DNA from: Thioalkalivibrio sp. ALJT
Lineage (GTDB): Bacteria; Pseudomonadota; Gammaproteobacteria; Ectothiorhodospirales; Ectothiorhodospiraceae
NCBI RefSeq assembly: GCF_000381825.1
Contig: NZ_KB907121.1
Span: 392,001 to 456,000 of the forward strand
Direction of reading: 5' to 3'
Length of the DNA stretch: 64,000 bases
Shown here: positions 1-9,424 of the stretch, in pieces
Layout: every line of letters begins with the position of its first letter
Position numbering within the stretch: the stretch's first letter is position 1
Position numbers and translations under genes: made by a program
The notes under the pieces: model-generated
Databases searched by the model: none
Told to the model about the DNA's origin: nothing
The model's input: only the letters and a program-made list of their open reading frames with translations

Positions 1-564
1 TATCTCGGTGCCTACGGTATCCCCTATCACTTCGTCTCCGAGCCCATCGCCGAACTCGCCGGCGAGCATATGGACAACGACTCGTTCTGTTCCTTCTGCT
101 CGCGCATGAAGCGTGGCCTGATGTATCGCACCGCGCGTGAGCACGGTTACAACGTGCTGGCGCTGGGCCAGCACCTGGACGACCTCGCCGAGAGCTTCAT
201 GATGAGTGCTTTCCATGGTGGCCAGTTGCGCACCATGAAGGCGCATTATGCGATCGACGCCGGCGACCTGCGGGTCATCCGCCCGCTGGTCTATGTACGC
301 GAACGCCAGACCCGCGACTTCGCCGCGGCCGCCGGGCTGCCGGTAATCCTGGATAACTGCCCGGCCTGCTTCGCGATGCCTACCCAGCGCGAGCACATGA
401 AGCAGCTGCTTGCCCGGGAGGAGGCCCGGCACCCGCGCCTGTTTCGCAACCTGCGTACCACCCTGAAGCCGTTGATGACCGAGGGTGGTATTCCGCCCCG
501 GGACCCGGCCAAGACCCCTCACCACGAGCGATCTGCCCATGGCCCGACGTCGGCATCTGCGTGA
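1..564 (+). CDS. TtcA-family PP-loop tRNA thiolation protein (5' partial)
   Basis: The open frame runs in from the left edge, so the start is missing. The visible part carries the CSFCSRMKRG cysteine pair, the ALGQHLDD block and a later NCPAC motif. These match the C-terminal half of TtcA-type adenine nucleotide alpha hydrolases, which thiolate cytidine 32 of tRNA using ATP and an Fe-S cluster. The divergence from classical TtcA (GQHLDD instead of GHHRDD) leaves open a paralogue with another substrate. The 3' end overlaps the next gene by 26 nt, so the two are probably cotranscribed. Confidence 0.75.
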   Translation, partial: YLGAYGIPYHFVSEPIAELAGEHMDNDSFCSFCSRMKRGLMYRTAREHGYNVLALGQHLDDLAESFMMSAFHGGQLRTMKAHYAIDAGDLRVIRPLVYVRERQTRDFAAAAGLPVILDNCPACFAMPTQREHMKQLLAREEARHPRLFRNLRTTLKPLMTEGGIPPRDPAKTPHHERSAHGPTSASA

Positions 565-1444
565 CCGCGTGATTGGACTGGGGCTGCGCCTGCTCGCGCG
601 CCTGCCATTGCGCGTGAACCACGCCCTGGGGGCGCTGCTGGGCGGGCTGGTCTGGTATCTGCCGACACGGGCGGCGGCCATCACCCGGACCAACCTGGCG
701 CTTTGCTTCCCGGAAAAGGACCGGACCTGGCGCCGTCGAGTGGGGCGGCGCTCCCTGATCGCCATGGGCCAGGCCCTGACCGAGTCGCCCTGGCTGTGGC
801 AATCCAGCCCCGAGACCCTGGGCCGACTGGCAGCGCGTCCGCCCGACTATGCCGCGCTGGCCCGGCGCGAGGATGGTCGCGCCCTGTTTCTGTGCGCCCC
901 GCATCTCGGCTCCTGGGAATTTGCCGGCCTGGATGCCGCGCGCCACGGTGCGATGGCGACCTTGTACAGCCCGTTCAAGACGCCGGAGATCGATCGCTGG
1001 GTGCGTGAGGCCCGCGCCTCCACGGGTGCCGAGCTGGCCCCGGCCGATCGCAGCGGCCTGCGCATCCTCCAGCAGGCCCGCGATCGTGGCGAGATCATCG
1101 GTATCCTGCCCGACCAGAGCCCGAAGGGTGCGTCCGGTCAGCACGCCTCGTTCTTCGGGCGCCCCGCCCTGACCATGACCCTGCTCCCGCGCCTGCTGCG
1201 CGGCCGTACCGATCACGTGGTGTTCCTGTTCGCCGAACGCCTGCCGAAGGGCCGGGGCTTTCGCTATCACGAGATCGAGGCCGGGCCGGAGGTTGCCGAC
1301 CGGGACTTTGCCCGTGCGGCGGCGGCGATCAATGCCCATGTCGAGGCCCTGGTGCGGCGCCGCCCGGAGCAGTACAACTGGGCCTACAAGCGCTTCAACC
1401 CGCCACCGGAAGGCTGGTCCGACCCCTACCGACGTGGCGCGTAG
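539..1444 (+). CDS. Lysophospholipid/lipid A acyltransferase (LpxL/HtrB-like)
   Basis: A 301-residue protein of the LpxL/LpxM/HtrB family, which transfers acyl chains to the lipid A precursor at the inner membrane. The catalytic HX4E motif is visible as HLGSWE at residues 122-127. A basic N-terminus is followed by a hydrophobic stretch (about residues 20-40) that would anchor it, and the family-typical QYNWAYKRF lies near the C-terminus. I chose the ATG that begins MARRRHLRD, because upstream codons add only non-conserved residues inside the preceding gene. It converges on hslU with 33 nt between them. Which acyl position it modifies cannot be told. Confidence 0.85.
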   Translation: MARRRHLRDRVIGLGLRLLARLPLRVNHALGALLGGLVWYLPTRAAAITRTNLALCFPEKDRTWRRRVGRRSLIAMGQALTESPWLWQSSPETLGRLAARPPDYAALARREDGRALFLCAPHLGSWEFAGLDAARHGAMATLYSPFKTPEIDRWVREARASTGAELAPADRSGLRILQQARDRGEIIGILPDQSPKGASGQHASFFGRPALTMTLLPRLLRGRTDHVVFLFAERLPKGRGFRYHEIEAGPEVADRDFARAAAAINAHVEALVRRRPEQYNWAYKRFNPPPEGWSDPYRRGA

Positions 1445-1477
1445 CGCGGAGTCTGCGGCCGCACCCTGCCACGGCGA

Positions 1478-2809
1478 TCAGAGGATGTAGCGCGACAGGT
1501 CCTCGTCCTCCACCAGATCGCCCAGGCGTTCATCGACGAACGCACGGTCCACAACCACCGCGCCATTCACGTCCGGGGCGCGATAGGCGACATCCCGCAG
1601 CAGGCGCTCCAGCACGGTATGCAGACGCCGGGCGCCGATATTCTCGGTGCGTGCGTTCACGTCATGGGCGATCTCGGCGAGGCGGCGCACGCCGTCGTCT
1701 TCGAAGCGCAGTTCCACGCCCTCGGTCTTCATCAGCTCCACGTACTGCTCGGTCAGCGAGGCGGTGGGCTCGGTCAGGATGCGCACGAAGGCATCTGCCG
1801 ACAGCGCATCCAGCTCCACGCGGATCGGCAGCCGACCCTGCAGCTCCGGCACCAGGTCGGAGGGCCTGGACAGGTGGAAGGCGCCGGAGGCGATGAACAG
1901 GATGTGGTCGGTGCGTACCATGCCCAGTTTGGTGGAGACCGTGGTGCCCTCGATCAGCGGCAGCAGGTCGCGCTGCACACCTTCGCGGGAGACCTCGCCG
2001 CCGGATTTCTCGTTGCCCTTGGCGACCTTGTCGATCTCGTCGAGAAACACGATGCCGCTCTGCTCGACGCGGTCGATGGCCTTCAGTTTCAGCTCTTCTT
2101 CGTTGATCAGGCGCGCGGCCTCTTCCTCGATCAGCAGCTTGTTGGCCTCCGCGATCTTCAGCCGCCGCGACCGGGTCTTCTGGCCACCGAGGTTCTGGAA
2201 CATCGACTGCAGCTGGTTGGCCATCTCCTCCATGCCCGGTGGGGTCATGATCTCCACGCCGTGCGGATTCTGCTGGACCTCGATGTCGATCTCGCGCTCG
2301 TCCAGATCGCCCTCGCGCAGGCGCTTGCGCAGCTTCTGCCGGGTCTCGCTGTTGGCGTCGTCCGAGGGCGATTCGGTGAAGCCGGCGTTGCGCGGGCGCG
2401 GCAGCAGGGCATCGAGGATGCGTTCTTCCGCTGCGTCTTCGGCCTTCACGCGGTTTTCCTTGATCGCCTCTTCGCGCAGCTGCTTGACGGCGGCCTCGGC
2501 CAGATCGCGGATGATGGATTCAACATCGCGGCCGACATAGCCAACCTCGGTGAACTTGGTCGCCTCGATCTTGATGAACGGCGCGCGCGCGAGCCTGGCC
2601 AGACGCCGGGCGATCTCGGTCTTGCCGACTCCGGTCGGGCCGATCATCAGGATGTTCTTGGGGGTGACCTCCGGTTGCAGCTCGGCCGGCAGCTGGCGGC
2701 GGCGCCAGCGGTTGCGCAGGGCGATGGCGACGGAGCGCTTGGCCTCGTCCTGGCCGATGATGTAGCGGTCCAGTTCCTGGACGATCTCGCGGGGGGTCAT
2801 GTCGGTCAT
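1478..2809 (-). CDS. hslU: ATP-dependent protease ATPase subunit HslU (ClpY)
   Basis: A 443-residue AAA+ unfoldase that feeds proteins to the HslV peptidase in the cytoplasm. The Walker A motif is GPTGVGKT (residues 57-64), the pore-loop GYVGRD lies at about 90-95, and the Walker B block is VFLDEID near 254-260. An acidic I-domain of about 130 residues separates the two Walker motifs. The C-terminal EDLSRYIL is the conserved tail that docks into HslV. Length and ends match the family. It lies 64 nt downstream of hslV on the same strand, the usual hslVU order. Confidence 0.97.
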   Translation of the reverse strand: MTDMTPREIVQELDRYIIGQDEAKRSVAIALRNRWRRRQLPAELQPEVTPKNILMIGPTGVGKTEIARRLARLARAPFIKIEATKFTEVGYVGRDVESIIRDLAEAAVKQLREEAIKENRVKAEDAAEERILDALLPRPRNAGFTESPSDDANSETRQKLRKRLREGDLDEREIDIEVQQNPHGVEIMTPPGMEEMANQLQSMFQNLGGQKTRSRRLKIAEANKLLIEEEAARLINEEELKLKAIDRVEQSGIVFLDEIDKVAKGNEKSGGEVSREGVQRDLLPLIEGTTVSTKLGMVRTDHILFIASGAFHLSRPSDLVPELQGRLPIRVELDALSADAFVRILTEPTASLTEQYVELMKTEGVELRFEDDGVRRLAEIAHDVNARTENIGARRLHTVLERLLRDVAYRAPDVNGAVVVDRAFVDERLGDLVEDEDLSRYIL

Positions 2810-2873
2810 GGCAAACGGGCCTTGATTCGAAGGGATTGAGGAGGCGCGGTCGCGCGGCCGGGTTGGCCGACGG

Positions 2874-3416
2874 TCACTCGGCGTCCAGGCTCTCCAGGGT
2901 CAGGTTGTGGTTGGTGTAGACACAGATATCGGCCGCGATATTCAGGGACTTTTCCACGATGTCGCGGGCCGGCAGATCGGTGTTCTGTAACAGCGCCTGT
3001 GCGGAGGCCTGGGCGTAGGGGCCGCCGGAGCCAATCGCGATCAGCGCGTTCTCCGGCTCGATCACGTCGCCGTTACCGGAGATCACGAAGGAGTTGTCGC
3101 GGTCGGAAACGGCCAGCAGGGCCTCCAGCTTGCGCAGGGCGCGGTCGGTGCGCCAGTCCTTGGCCAGTTCCACTGCGGCGCGGGTGATGTTGCCGGAGTG
3201 CTTCTCCAGCATGCCCTCGAAGCGCTCGAACAGGGTGAAGGCGTCGGCCGTGCCTCCGGCAAAGCCGGCCAGGATGCGATCGTGATAGACCCGGCGCACC
3301 TTGCGCGCGTTGCCCTTCATCACGGTGTTACCCAGTGATACCTGGCCGTCGCCGCCAAGGGTAACGGCGCCATTGCGGCGGACGCAGACAATGGTGGTGC
3401 CGCGAAACTGTTCCAC
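2874..3416 (-). CDS. hslV: HslV peptidase subunit of the HslUV protease
   Basis: A 180-residue proteasome-like threonine peptidase. The active-site threonine is in [11 protein letters not shown]: residue 7 would become Thr1 after removal of a short MEQFRG propeptide. The GGDGQVSLG block that follows is diagnostic. Translation appears to start at GTG, preceded by an AGGAG ribosome site. The hexapeptide before the threonine is longer than in Escherichia coli HslV, where only Met is removed, so self-processing is expected. It sits between xerC and hslU in one minus-strand run. Confidence 0.96.
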   Translation of the reverse strand: MEQFRGTTIVCVRRNGAVTLGGDGQVSLGNTVMKGNARKVRRVYHDRILAGFAGGTADAFTLFERFEGMLEKHSGNITRAAVELAKDWRTDRALRKLEALLAVSDRDNSFVISGNGDVIEPENALIAIGSGGPYAQASAQALLQNTDLPARDIVEKSLNIAADICVYTNHNLTLESLDAE

Positions 3417-3482
3417 GGGATTCTCCTGTTCGGCTGTGTGTCGGGGGCGTGGTGTAGCTGCCCGGGTTTGGCCGCGAGCGAA

Positions 3483-4415
3483 TCAGCGGCTCCGGCGGGC
3501 CCGCGGATGCGCGGCATCATACACCTCTGACAGGTGCTGATAGTCGAGATGGGTATAGATCTGGGTGGTTTCAAGGTTTGCGTGACCCAGAAGTTCCTGG
3601 ATGGCCCGCAGGTCGCCGCTGGATTCCAGCAGATGGCTGGCAAACGCATGGCGCAGCCGGTGCGGGTGCAGGCGCACGTCCAGCCCGGCGCGGCGTCCCG
3701 CCTCGGCGACGCGGCGCTGCACCGCGCGGTTGCCGATGCGCGGGCCGCGACGGCTGACGAAGACCGCCCGCTCGTCCGGCGCTGCCCAGTCCCCCCGGTG
3801 CCGCAACCAGGTGCGCAGGGCCTCGCGCGCTTTGCGCCCCACCGGCACGCTGCGCTCGCGCCGGCCCTTGCCGAGCACCCGCACTAGTCCCGCGTCCAGG
3901 TCGAGATCGGTCAGATCCAGTCCGGTGAGTTCCGACAGGCGCAGGCCGGAAGAGTACAGCAGTTCCAGCATGGCCTGGTCGCGCAGCGCCAGGACCGGGT
4001 CCGGCCCCTCGCTGGTGGTCAGGGCCTGCTGGGTCTGATCCACGTCGAGGTCGCGCGGGAGGGCGCGCCCCGCGCGTGGTCCGCGCAGCCCGGCGGCCGG
4101 ATTCGCCGCCATGCGCCGGTGTTCGACCTGATAGGCAAAGAATCCGCGCGCGGCGGACAGGAAGCGCTGGATGGAGCGCGGATGACGGCCTTCACGCGCT
4201 CGTTGTCCGGCGATGCGCCGCATGTCTGCGGCCTTCAGCTCGGACCATGGACCCGTGTGCAGGCGCCGCAGCTGCGTCAGATCACACCGGTAGGCCTGGA
4301 GGGTATGCGGCGAAAGGCCGCGAACGTCGCTCAGGTGGCGCAGAAATTCCGTGATATCTGCATCCTGCGCGCCCCCGGCCGCCGTGTCAGGCCGCGGCGT
4401 GGGTCCGCTCAACAT
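3483..4415 (-). CDS. xerC: Tyrosine recombinase XerC
   Basis: A 310-residue site-specific recombinase that, with XerD, resolves chromosome dimers at dif. An N-terminal SAM-like core-binding domain (LSPHTLQAYRCDL) precedes the catalytic domain. The latter shows Arg in SSGLRLSELTGLD, HRLRHAFASHLL, LGHANLETTQIYTHLD and the terminal nucleophile Tyr. The start inside the end of the DUF484 gene gives a 29-nt overlap and implies translational coupling. The order dapF-DUF484-xerC supports XerC over XerD. Confidence 0.95.
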   Translation of the reverse strand: MLSGPTPRPDTAAGGAQDADITEFLRHLSDVRGLSPHTLQAYRCDLTQLRRLHTGPWSELKAADMRRIAGQRAREGRHPRSIQRFLSAARGFFAYQVEHRRMAANPAAGLRGPRAGRALPRDLDVDQTQQALTTSEGPDPVLALRDQAMLELLYSSGLRLSELTGLDLTDLDLDAGLVRVLGKGRRERSVPVGRKAREALRTWLRHRGDWAAPDERAVFVSRRGPRIGNRAVQRRVAEAGRRAGLDVRLHPHRLRHAFASHLLESSGDLRAIQELLGHANLETTQIYTHLDYQHLSEVYDAAHPRARRSR

Positions 4416-5124
4416 GGCAGCGGATCGATTCGGCCAGCAGGTCGCCGATATGGGTGACGAAATAGGTCCCCATGTCGGGCTGAAAGCGGTCGGCCGATTC
4501 GCTGGCCAGGCCGAGCACGCCAATGCGGTCGCTCTCGGTGCCAAGCGGCATCAGGATCGCCGAACCGATGCCCTCGGCGGCGTCGAACAGGACATCCAGC
4601 ATCTCCGCCGGCACGCGTCCGCACTGGGCCTTGCCGCGGGCGAACAGCGGGTCAAAGGTGGCGAGGTCGCTGCTGTCCAGTGCGTGCAGCGGGTCGACCT
4701 CGCGATCGGCCAGGCGGATGCTGACGCGCTCGGCGCCCAGCTCGTTGCGCAGGGCGTCCTGGGTCAGCGCGAGTACCGCATCGAGGTTCTCGGCACGCAT
4801 CAGGGTCTTGGCCAGTTCATGCAGGTGCTGGCCCATGCGTTCGTTATCGCGGGCACGCTCGACCAGCTCGGCCATGTGCTGTTCCATCGCGCGGTGTTTT
4901 TCGCGCAGCAGGCTCACCTGGCGTTCCACGAGCGAGACCGCCGCGCCGCTGGGGTGCGGCAGGCGCAGGATATCCAGCAATGGCAGGTGGTCCTGGAAGA
5001 AATCGGGGTGGTCGCGCAGGTACGTCTCGACGTCGGCCTCGGTGATGGCCCTGGTGTTGTTGTCCGTCGCCCGTGGCCTGGCGGCCTTGGTGCCAGTGGA
5101 GGCGTTGGAGGGTTGCCCAGTCAT
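4387..5124 (-). CDS. DUF484 family GAF-like protein
   Basis: A 245-residue cytoplasmic protein of the DUF484 (YigA-like) family. An N-terminal [24 protein letters not shown] motif precedes a helical, probably coiled-coil stretch ([21 protein letters not shown]), then a GAF-like sensor fold. Biochemical function is not established. Its start codon shares ATGA with the dapF stop and its end overlaps xerC, so the three genes form a tightly coupled unit. The same order in other gammaproteobacteria suggests, but does not prove, a link to XerC or cell division. Confidence 0.9.
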   Translation of the reverse strand: MTGQPSNASTGTKAARPRATDNNTRAITEADVETYLRDHPDFFQDHLPLLDILRLPHPSGAAVSLVERQVSLLREKHRAMEQHMAELVERARDNERMGQHLHELAKTLMRAENLDAVLALTQDALRNELGAERVSIRLADREVDPLHALDSSDLATFDPLFARGKAQCGRVPAEMLDVLFDAAEGIGSAILMPLGTESDRIGVLGLASESADRFQPDMGTYFVTHIGDLLAESIRCHVERTHAAA

Positions 5125-5957
5125 AGATCGATCCAGCCGTTGAATACCGTGGTGGCCGGCCCGGTCAGCCAAACCGGCGCCTCGGCCTGTCCGCTCCAGC
5201 TTAGCACAAGGACCCCGCCCGGCAGCGAGACCTCGACGTCTGCGTCGACCAGCTCGCGTCGGCGCAGGATGGCCATCGCGGCCGCGGCACCGGAGCCGCA
5301 GGCCAGGGTCTCGCCGACCCCGCGCTCGAACACCCGCAGGTCGACGTGGGCGCGGTCGCGCACATGCGCGAAGCCGACATTGACCCGGCGCGGGAAGCTC
5401 TCGTGGCGTTCGATCACCGGGCCGATTTCCGCCACCGGGGCGCGCGCGACGTCGTCCACCAGGATCAGGGCATGCGGGTTGCCCATGGATACCGCGCCCA
5501 GCGTGATCGGGTGGCCCTCAACCTGCAGGGTATAGGCCGGGGCTTCGCGCTCGGCCCGCAGCGGGATGCGCTCGGGCGCGAATATCGGGGCGCCCATGTT
5601 GACGCGCACGCGCTCGTCGTCCTCGACATGCAGCACGATGCGCCCGCCCAGGGTCTCCACCGGGATCTCGCGGGCCGCGGTCAGGCCCTGCTCGCGCACG
5701 AAGCGGGCGAAGCAGCGCGCGCCGTTGCCGCACTGCTCCACCTCGGAGCCGTCGGCATTGAAGATGCGGTAGCGAAACAGGGCCTGCTCCGGATCGTCCG
5801 GGGCTTCCACCAGCAGGACCTGGTCGCAGCCGACGCCGAAGTGGCGATCCGCCAGATGACGCAGCGTCGCCTCGTCCAGGCGGACGGCCTGGCGCGTGCC
5901 GTCGATGACCACGAAGTCATTGCCCAGCCCGTGCATCTTGGTGAACTCCAGGCGCAT
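5121..5957 (-). CDS. dapF: Diaminopimelate epimerase
   Basis: A 278-residue PLP-independent epimerase converting LL- to meso-diaminopimelate for lysine and peptidoglycan synthesis. The N-terminus [19 protein letters not shown] is classical. The two catalytic cysteines lie in EQCGNGARC and TLACGSGA. The chosen ATG overlaps the upstream methyltransferase stop by one base (TGATG), indicating coupling. Longer upstream reading adds only non-conserved residues within the methyltransferase gene. lysA, two genes upstream, performs the next step of the pathway. Confidence 0.97.
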   Translation of the reverse strand: MRLEFTKMHGLGNDFVVIDGTRQAVRLDEATLRHLADRHFGVGCDQVLLVEAPDDPEQALFRYRIFNADGSEVEQCGNGARCFARFVREQGLTAAREIPVETLGGRIVLHVEDDERVRVNMGAPIFAPERIPLRAEREAPAYTLQVEGHPITLGAVSMGNPHALILVDDVARAPVAEIGPVIERHESFPRRVNVGFAHVRDRAHVDLRVFERGVGETLACGSGAAAAMAILRRRELVDADVEVSLPGGVLVLSWSGQAEAPVWLTGPATTVFNGWIDL

Positions 5958-6631
5958 CAGGGCGTTTCCGGCAGGTGTCCGAAGATGATCATGTGCCGAT
6001 CCGAGGCGACATGTACGGTAAAGCCGTCGAGCCCGGCAGCGGCCAGTTGTTCGCGCACCTCGTCGGGTGTGAAGGCCGCGTGCAGGGAATGTTCGAAGTC
6101 GCGGCGGAGTACTTCCGGGTCGTCGGCTGCGTACTGTGCAACCAGGGCCTTGACCGCGGCCTCCGAGTCCGGCCGCCGCAGGTCCATCACGAACACGGCC
6201 GCGCCGGGCGTGCCATCGCGGCGGATGGCCTGCCACAGGGCCGCGGGTGTATGCAGATGATGCAGCAGGGAATTGCTGATGATCGTGGCATACGGGGCTC
6301 GCGGACCGCGCGCCTCGGGCAGGCAGCCTTCGCCCAGATTGACGCGCCGTGCGGCCGGGTGGCCGGCCATCAGGGCTTTGCCGGCGGCCAGCATCGCGGG
6401 CGCACCATCAAGGCCGTCCACCTCGCAGGCCGGATAGCGCGCGGCGAAGCGCAGGGAGACATCGCCCGGCCCGCAGCCGAGGTCGAGCACGGGGCCGCTG
6501 ACCGGGCCGGGGAAGGCCTCGGCAAAGGCGTCCACGAAACCTTCGTGCGGGGCGGCGAAGTCGGCCTCGGCATAGGCACGGGCCTGGTCCGGCTCCAGCA
6601 TCAGCTCCGGTTCCGGGCGGCGCGGGATCAC
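5957..6631 (-). CDS. Class I SAM-dependent methyltransferase, substrate unknown
   Basis: A 224-residue Rossmann methyltransferase. Motif I is [15 protein letters not shown] at about residue 50, followed by an acidic SAM-ribose position and [15 protein letters not shown], which resembles motif IV of the methyltransferase-11/25 group. No substrate can be assigned. It is wedged between lysA and dapF with ATGA and TGATG overlaps on either side, so it is cotranscribed with lysine/DAP genes. A CmoA-like or small-molecule role is possible, but nothing visible decides. Confidence 0.8.
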   Translation of the reverse strand: MIPRRPEPELMLEPDQARAYAEADFAAPHEGFVDAFAEAFPGPVSGPVLDLGCGPGDVSLRFAARYPACEVDGLDGAPAMLAAGKALMAGHPAARRVNLGEGCLPEARGPRAPYATIISNSLLHHLHTPAALWQAIRRDGTPGAAVFVMDLRRPDSEAAVKALVAQYAADDPEVLRRDFEHSLHAAFTPDEVREQLAAAGLDGFTVHVASDRHMIIFGHLPETP

Positions 6632-7917
6632 GGGTGCACGCTCCCGGGTGCAGCGTCGTCTTCGGCATCCCGGGGCAGCATGCTCTCGCGCATCATCAGG
6701 TGATCGATCTGCTCGCGGCGGTTGATGATCTGAAAGTGGTCGCCGTCGACCATGATCTCCGGCGGGCGCGGGCGCGAGTTGTAGTTGCCGGCCATCACAA
6801 AGCCGTAGGCCCCGGCCGAGCGCACGGCGAGCACGTCGCCCGCGGCCAGGGCCAGCTCGCGCTCGCGGCCGAGGAAGTCGCCGGTCTCGCAGACCGGGCC
6901 GACGATGTCGTAGGTGCGGGGCTCGGTGTCCTTGCGCTGCACGACCGGGATGATCTCCTGCCAGGCGCCGTACAGGGCCGGGCGCAGCAGGTCGTTCATT
7001 GCCCCGTCGACGATCGCGAAGTCGTGGGCCTCGGTGTGCTTCAGGTACTCCACCCGGGTCAGGAACACGCCGGCGTTGGCCGCGATCGCGCGCCCCGGCT
7101 CCAGCAGCACCTTCAGTGGGCGCTCGCCCATCACCTCGCGCAGCGCGCTGGCCCAGGCGTCCGGTTCCGGCGGGGTCTCGTCGCGGTAGCGCACGCCCAG
7201 TCCGCCGCCGACATCGATATGTTCGAGCTCGATGCCGTCCGCAGCCAGTCGGTCGACCAGCGCCAGCACGCGTTTCAGGGCATCGGTGAACGGATCGATC
7301 CGGGTCAGCTGCGAGCCGATGTGGAAATCGACGCCGGTGGCCTCCAGGTGCTGGCTGTCACGTACCCGGGCATACAGCGCCGGCGCCTCTTCGATAGCGA
7401 CGCCGAACTTGTTCTCGCGCAGGCCGGTGGCGATATAGGGATGGGTCTCGGCGTCGACGTCCGGATTCACGCGGATCGAGACCGGCGCGGTCACGCCCAT
7501 CTCGGCTGCAACGGCCTCGATGCGTTCCAGCTCCGGGCCGGACTCGACGTTGAAGCAGTGGATGCCGACCTCGAGTGCCCGGCGCATCTCGGCCGCGGTC
7601 TTGCCGACGCCGGAGAACACCACCTTCGCCGGGTCGCCGCCGGCGCGCAGCACGCGTTCCAGTTCGCCACCGGAGACGATGTCGAAGCCGGCGCCCAGGC
7701 GCGCCAGCACGTTCAGCACCCCCAGCGCGGAGTTGGCCTTCACCGCGAAGCAGACCTGGTGCGGCGTGCCGATCAGCGCCTCGCTGAAGGCGCGATAGTG
7801 ACGCTCCAGCGTGGCGCGCGAATACACGTAGGCCGGTGTGCCCACCAGCTGAGCCAGGTGGTCCAGCGCCACGCCTTCGCAGTAGAGGGTGTCGCCGTGA
7901 AAGTCGAAGTAGTCCAT
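6628..7917 (-). CDS. lysA: Diaminopimelate decarboxylase
   Basis: A 429-residue fold-type III PLP enzyme that decarboxylates meso-DAP to L-lysine. The PLP lysine is K60 in CFAVKANSALGVL. HIGSQL, the glycine-rich HIDVGGGLGVRY and the GPVCETGDFLG cysteine block at the dimer interface are all present. The C-terminus carries about 20 extra residues. Upstream lies lptM and downstream a methyltransferase, with ATGA overlap. Length and motifs are standard. Confidence 0.97.
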   Translation of the reverse strand: MDYFDFHGDTLYCEGVALDHLAQLVGTPAYVYSRATLERHYRAFSEALIGTPHQVCFAVKANSALGVLNVLARLGAGFDIVSGGELERVLRAGGDPAKVVFSGVGKTAAEMRRALEVGIHCFNVESGPELERIEAVAAEMGVTAPVSIRVNPDVDAETHPYIATGLRENKFGVAIEEAPALYARVRDSQHLEATGVDFHIGSQLTRIDPFTDALKRVLALVDRLAADGIELEHIDVGGGLGVRYRDETPPEPDAWASALREVMGERPLKVLLEPGRAIAANAGVFLTRVEYLKHTEAHDFAIVDGAMNDLLRPALYGAWQEIIPVVQRKDTEPRTYDIVGPVCETGDFLGRERELALAAGDVLAVRSAGAYGFVMAGNYNSRPRPPEIMVDGDHFQIINRREQIDHLMMRESMLPRDAEDDAAPGSVHP

Positions 7918-8049
7918 CTAGCGCTCCTCGGTTGCCTCGTCATCGGGCAGGAAGAGATCGCCCTTCTGCCCGCAGGAGGCGAGCATCTGCATGGTGCCGA
8001 GCACGATAACGACGGCGATCAGGAGCCATTGGGCCTTGCAGGAAAACAT
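7918..8049 (-). CDS. lptM: LPS translocon maturation chaperone LptM-like lipoprotein
   Basis: A 43-residue lipoprotein. A hydrophobic signal (WLLIAVVIVLG) leads to a lipobox whose cysteine is followed by GQKGDLFLP, the hallmark CGQKGPLYLP-type sequence of LptM (YifL). In E. coli LptM binds LptD and promotes its correct disulfide formation in the outer membrane. It ends immediately before lysA, in the synteny usual for lptM near lysA/dapF. An in-frame ATG seven codons upstream is an alternative start. Confidence 0.85.
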   Translation of the reverse strand: MFSCKAQWLLIAVVIVLGTMQMLASCGQKGDLFLPDDEATEER

Positions 8050-8338
8050 GGTGCACGTCCGGGGTTGCATTGCATCAAAGGGGGTAGTGTGCCATTGATA
8101 CCCCGTTGTCTTCAGGTCCCGGGTGGATTTGTTCATCCATGATTCAGGCAGGCCTGCGACGATCACGGTGCAAGATTTCGCAAAGGTCCCGTGTAACGGG
8201 TCTGCTGCGGAGCTCGGTCCGCAGGGAATACAACCCTGCTGGATGCCGTCAAGAGTACTAGGCGTCACGTCGGTTCTGCCGCGAGGAACGCCGCCGGAAT
8301 GTTCCGGAACTGATCCAACAAGATGAGAGGAGATCTCC
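8050..8338. other. Divergent intergenic region between lptM and soxY
   Basis: A 289-base spacer between divergent genes that must hold the promoters of both the lysine block and soxYZ. I see no clear sigma-54 element like the one before soxXA, and no copy of the soxXA upstream palindrome. The most conspicuous element is a CCGGAA-TG-TTCCGG palindrome about 30 nt before soxY, listed separately. No gene is apparent. Confidence 0.5.
8294..8307 (+). promoter_or_regulatory. Palindrome before soxY, possible operator
   Basis: CCGGAA and TTCCGG arms are separated by two bases. The site lies 31 nt upstream of the soxY start, where it could be a repressor site or form part of the leader. No regulator can be named from the sequence. 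Confidence 0.3.
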
Positions 8339-8809
8339 ATGATTAGCACCAAGCGCCGTGTCTTCCTGAAAGGCACCCTCGCTGCCGGTACCGTCGGTGT
8401 TGCCGTCGGCGCCGGCCTGCTGGCTCCGAGCAAGCTGTTGGCCGCCTGGCCGTCCGAAGCCTTCGCCGCCGAAGGTATTGCCGCTGCGATGGAAGCCGTC
8501 ACCGGTTCCAGCGACGTGCCGGATGGCGATGTCGAACTGAGCGCCCCGGAAATCGCCGAAAACGGCGCCGTGGTTCCGGTTTCGATCTCCACGGGCATGG
8601 ACAACGTGACCGAAATGGCCGTGTTCGTTGAGCTCAACAACCAGCCGCTGACCGCCCACTACGTCCTGGGTGATGGCGCGCACGCCAACATCTCCGGTCG
8701 TATCCGCATGGGTGAGTCCTCCAACGTGATCGCCGTCGCGAAGTCCGGGGACTCCTGGTACAAGACGGTTCAAGAAGTGAAGGTCACGGTCGGTGGTTGC
8801 GGCGGCTAA
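8339..8809 (+). CDS. soxY: Thiosulfate oxidation carrier protein SoxY
   Basis: A 156-residue subunit of the SoxYZ carrier, which holds sulfur intermediates on a C-terminal cysteine during periplasmic thiosulfate oxidation. The C-terminus GGCGG (Cys154) is the diagnostic swinging arm. The N-terminus has a twin-arginine signal (KRRVFLKGTLAAG) consistent with export as a folded complex; tatABC is 5 kb away. A GAGGAG ribosome site precedes the ATG. soxZ follows by 46 nt, forming a two-gene operon closed by a terminator. Confidence 0.97.
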   Translation: MISTKRRVFLKGTLAAGTVGVAVGAGLLAPSKLLAAWPSEAFAAEGIAAAMEAVTGSSDVPDGDVELSAPEIAENGAVVPVSISTGMDNVTEMAVFVELNNQPLTAHYVLGDGAHANISGRIRMGESSNVIAVAKSGDSWYKTVQEVKVTVGGCGG

Positions 8810-8855
8810 CGCCGGACCCGAATCGCTGATCCGAACACTACTGGAGATTTAAGAT

Positions 8856-9140
8856 ATGTCTATTCGAGTTCGCGCCCAGGAAAGCAACGGCGTTATCAAT
8901 ATTCGTGCGCTGATGAGCCACGACATGCTGGTCCCGGAAGATGACGGTGGCCCGCACTTCATCGAGACCGTGGAAATCAAGCGTAACGGCACGACGGCCC
9001 TTACCGCCAACTGGCAGTTCACCGTTTCGCGCAACCCGTTCCTGCAGGCTGAGATCGACGGCGCCTCCGGCGACACCGTCACCATCACCTGGAAGGACAA
9101 CAAGGGCGAATCCGACTCGAGCGAAGTCGAAGTTCGCTAA
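8856..9140 (+). CDS. soxZ: Thiosulfate oxidation carrier complex protein SoxZ
   Basis: A 94-residue partner of SoxY with an immunoglobulin-like beta fold. Conserved elements are IRALMSHDM near the start, FIETVEIKRNG, SRNPFLQAEI and the terminal DTVTITWKDNKGE. It has no signal peptide, as is usual: SoxZ is exported with the Tat-targeted SoxY. soxXA lies about 26 kb away and no soxB or soxCD is in the window, which fits the split sox gene sets of Ectothiorhodospiraceae. Confidence 0.97.
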   Translation: MSIRVRAQESNGVINIRALMSHDMLVPEDDGGPHFIETVEIKRNGTTALTANWQFTVSRNPFLQAEIDGASGDTVTITWKDNKGESDSSEVEVR

Positions 9141-9168
9141 AACACGGGGGTTACGCCCCTTGTGGAAG

Positions 9169-9194
9169 AGCCGGGGCTGGTCCCCGGCTTTTTT
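9169..9194 (+). terminator. Rho-independent terminator of soxYZ
   Basis: A perfect 8-bp stem, AGCCGGGG/CCCCGGCT, with a five-base loop is followed directly by six T residues. It lies 29 nt after the soxZ stop. Confidence 0.92.
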
Positions 9195-9424
9195 GTGCCC
9201 GGGATCTGTCGGATTGGGGCGGTCGGCGCGAGCGCAGGGCAGGAGAGCGAGGCCTTTTTCGGTCTCTCGAGGCGCACGGCAGGTACGAGGTACCGGGAGA
9301 TAGCGGACAAGGGGCCGCCCTCCCGGCGTGCGCCGCAGATCAATCCCTCATCCGACCGTGTCCTTGCACCCGTGCGGCGTAGTTGTGGCCTACACTCGAG
9401 AGAGGTCTTTTCGTGAGGCATGCC

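Noticed and set aside
1619-2839. Long open frame opposite hslU
   Set aside because: It is a shadow of the high-GC hslU coding strand with no ribosome site and low-complexity His/Gln/Leu-rich translation. Many similar antisense frames (for example opposite lysA, asnB-like, glyS and DASS genes) were left out for the same reason.
8123-8326. Plus-strand frame upstream of soxY
   Set aside because: No ribosome site, composition unlike neighbours, and it overlaps the region needed for promoters.
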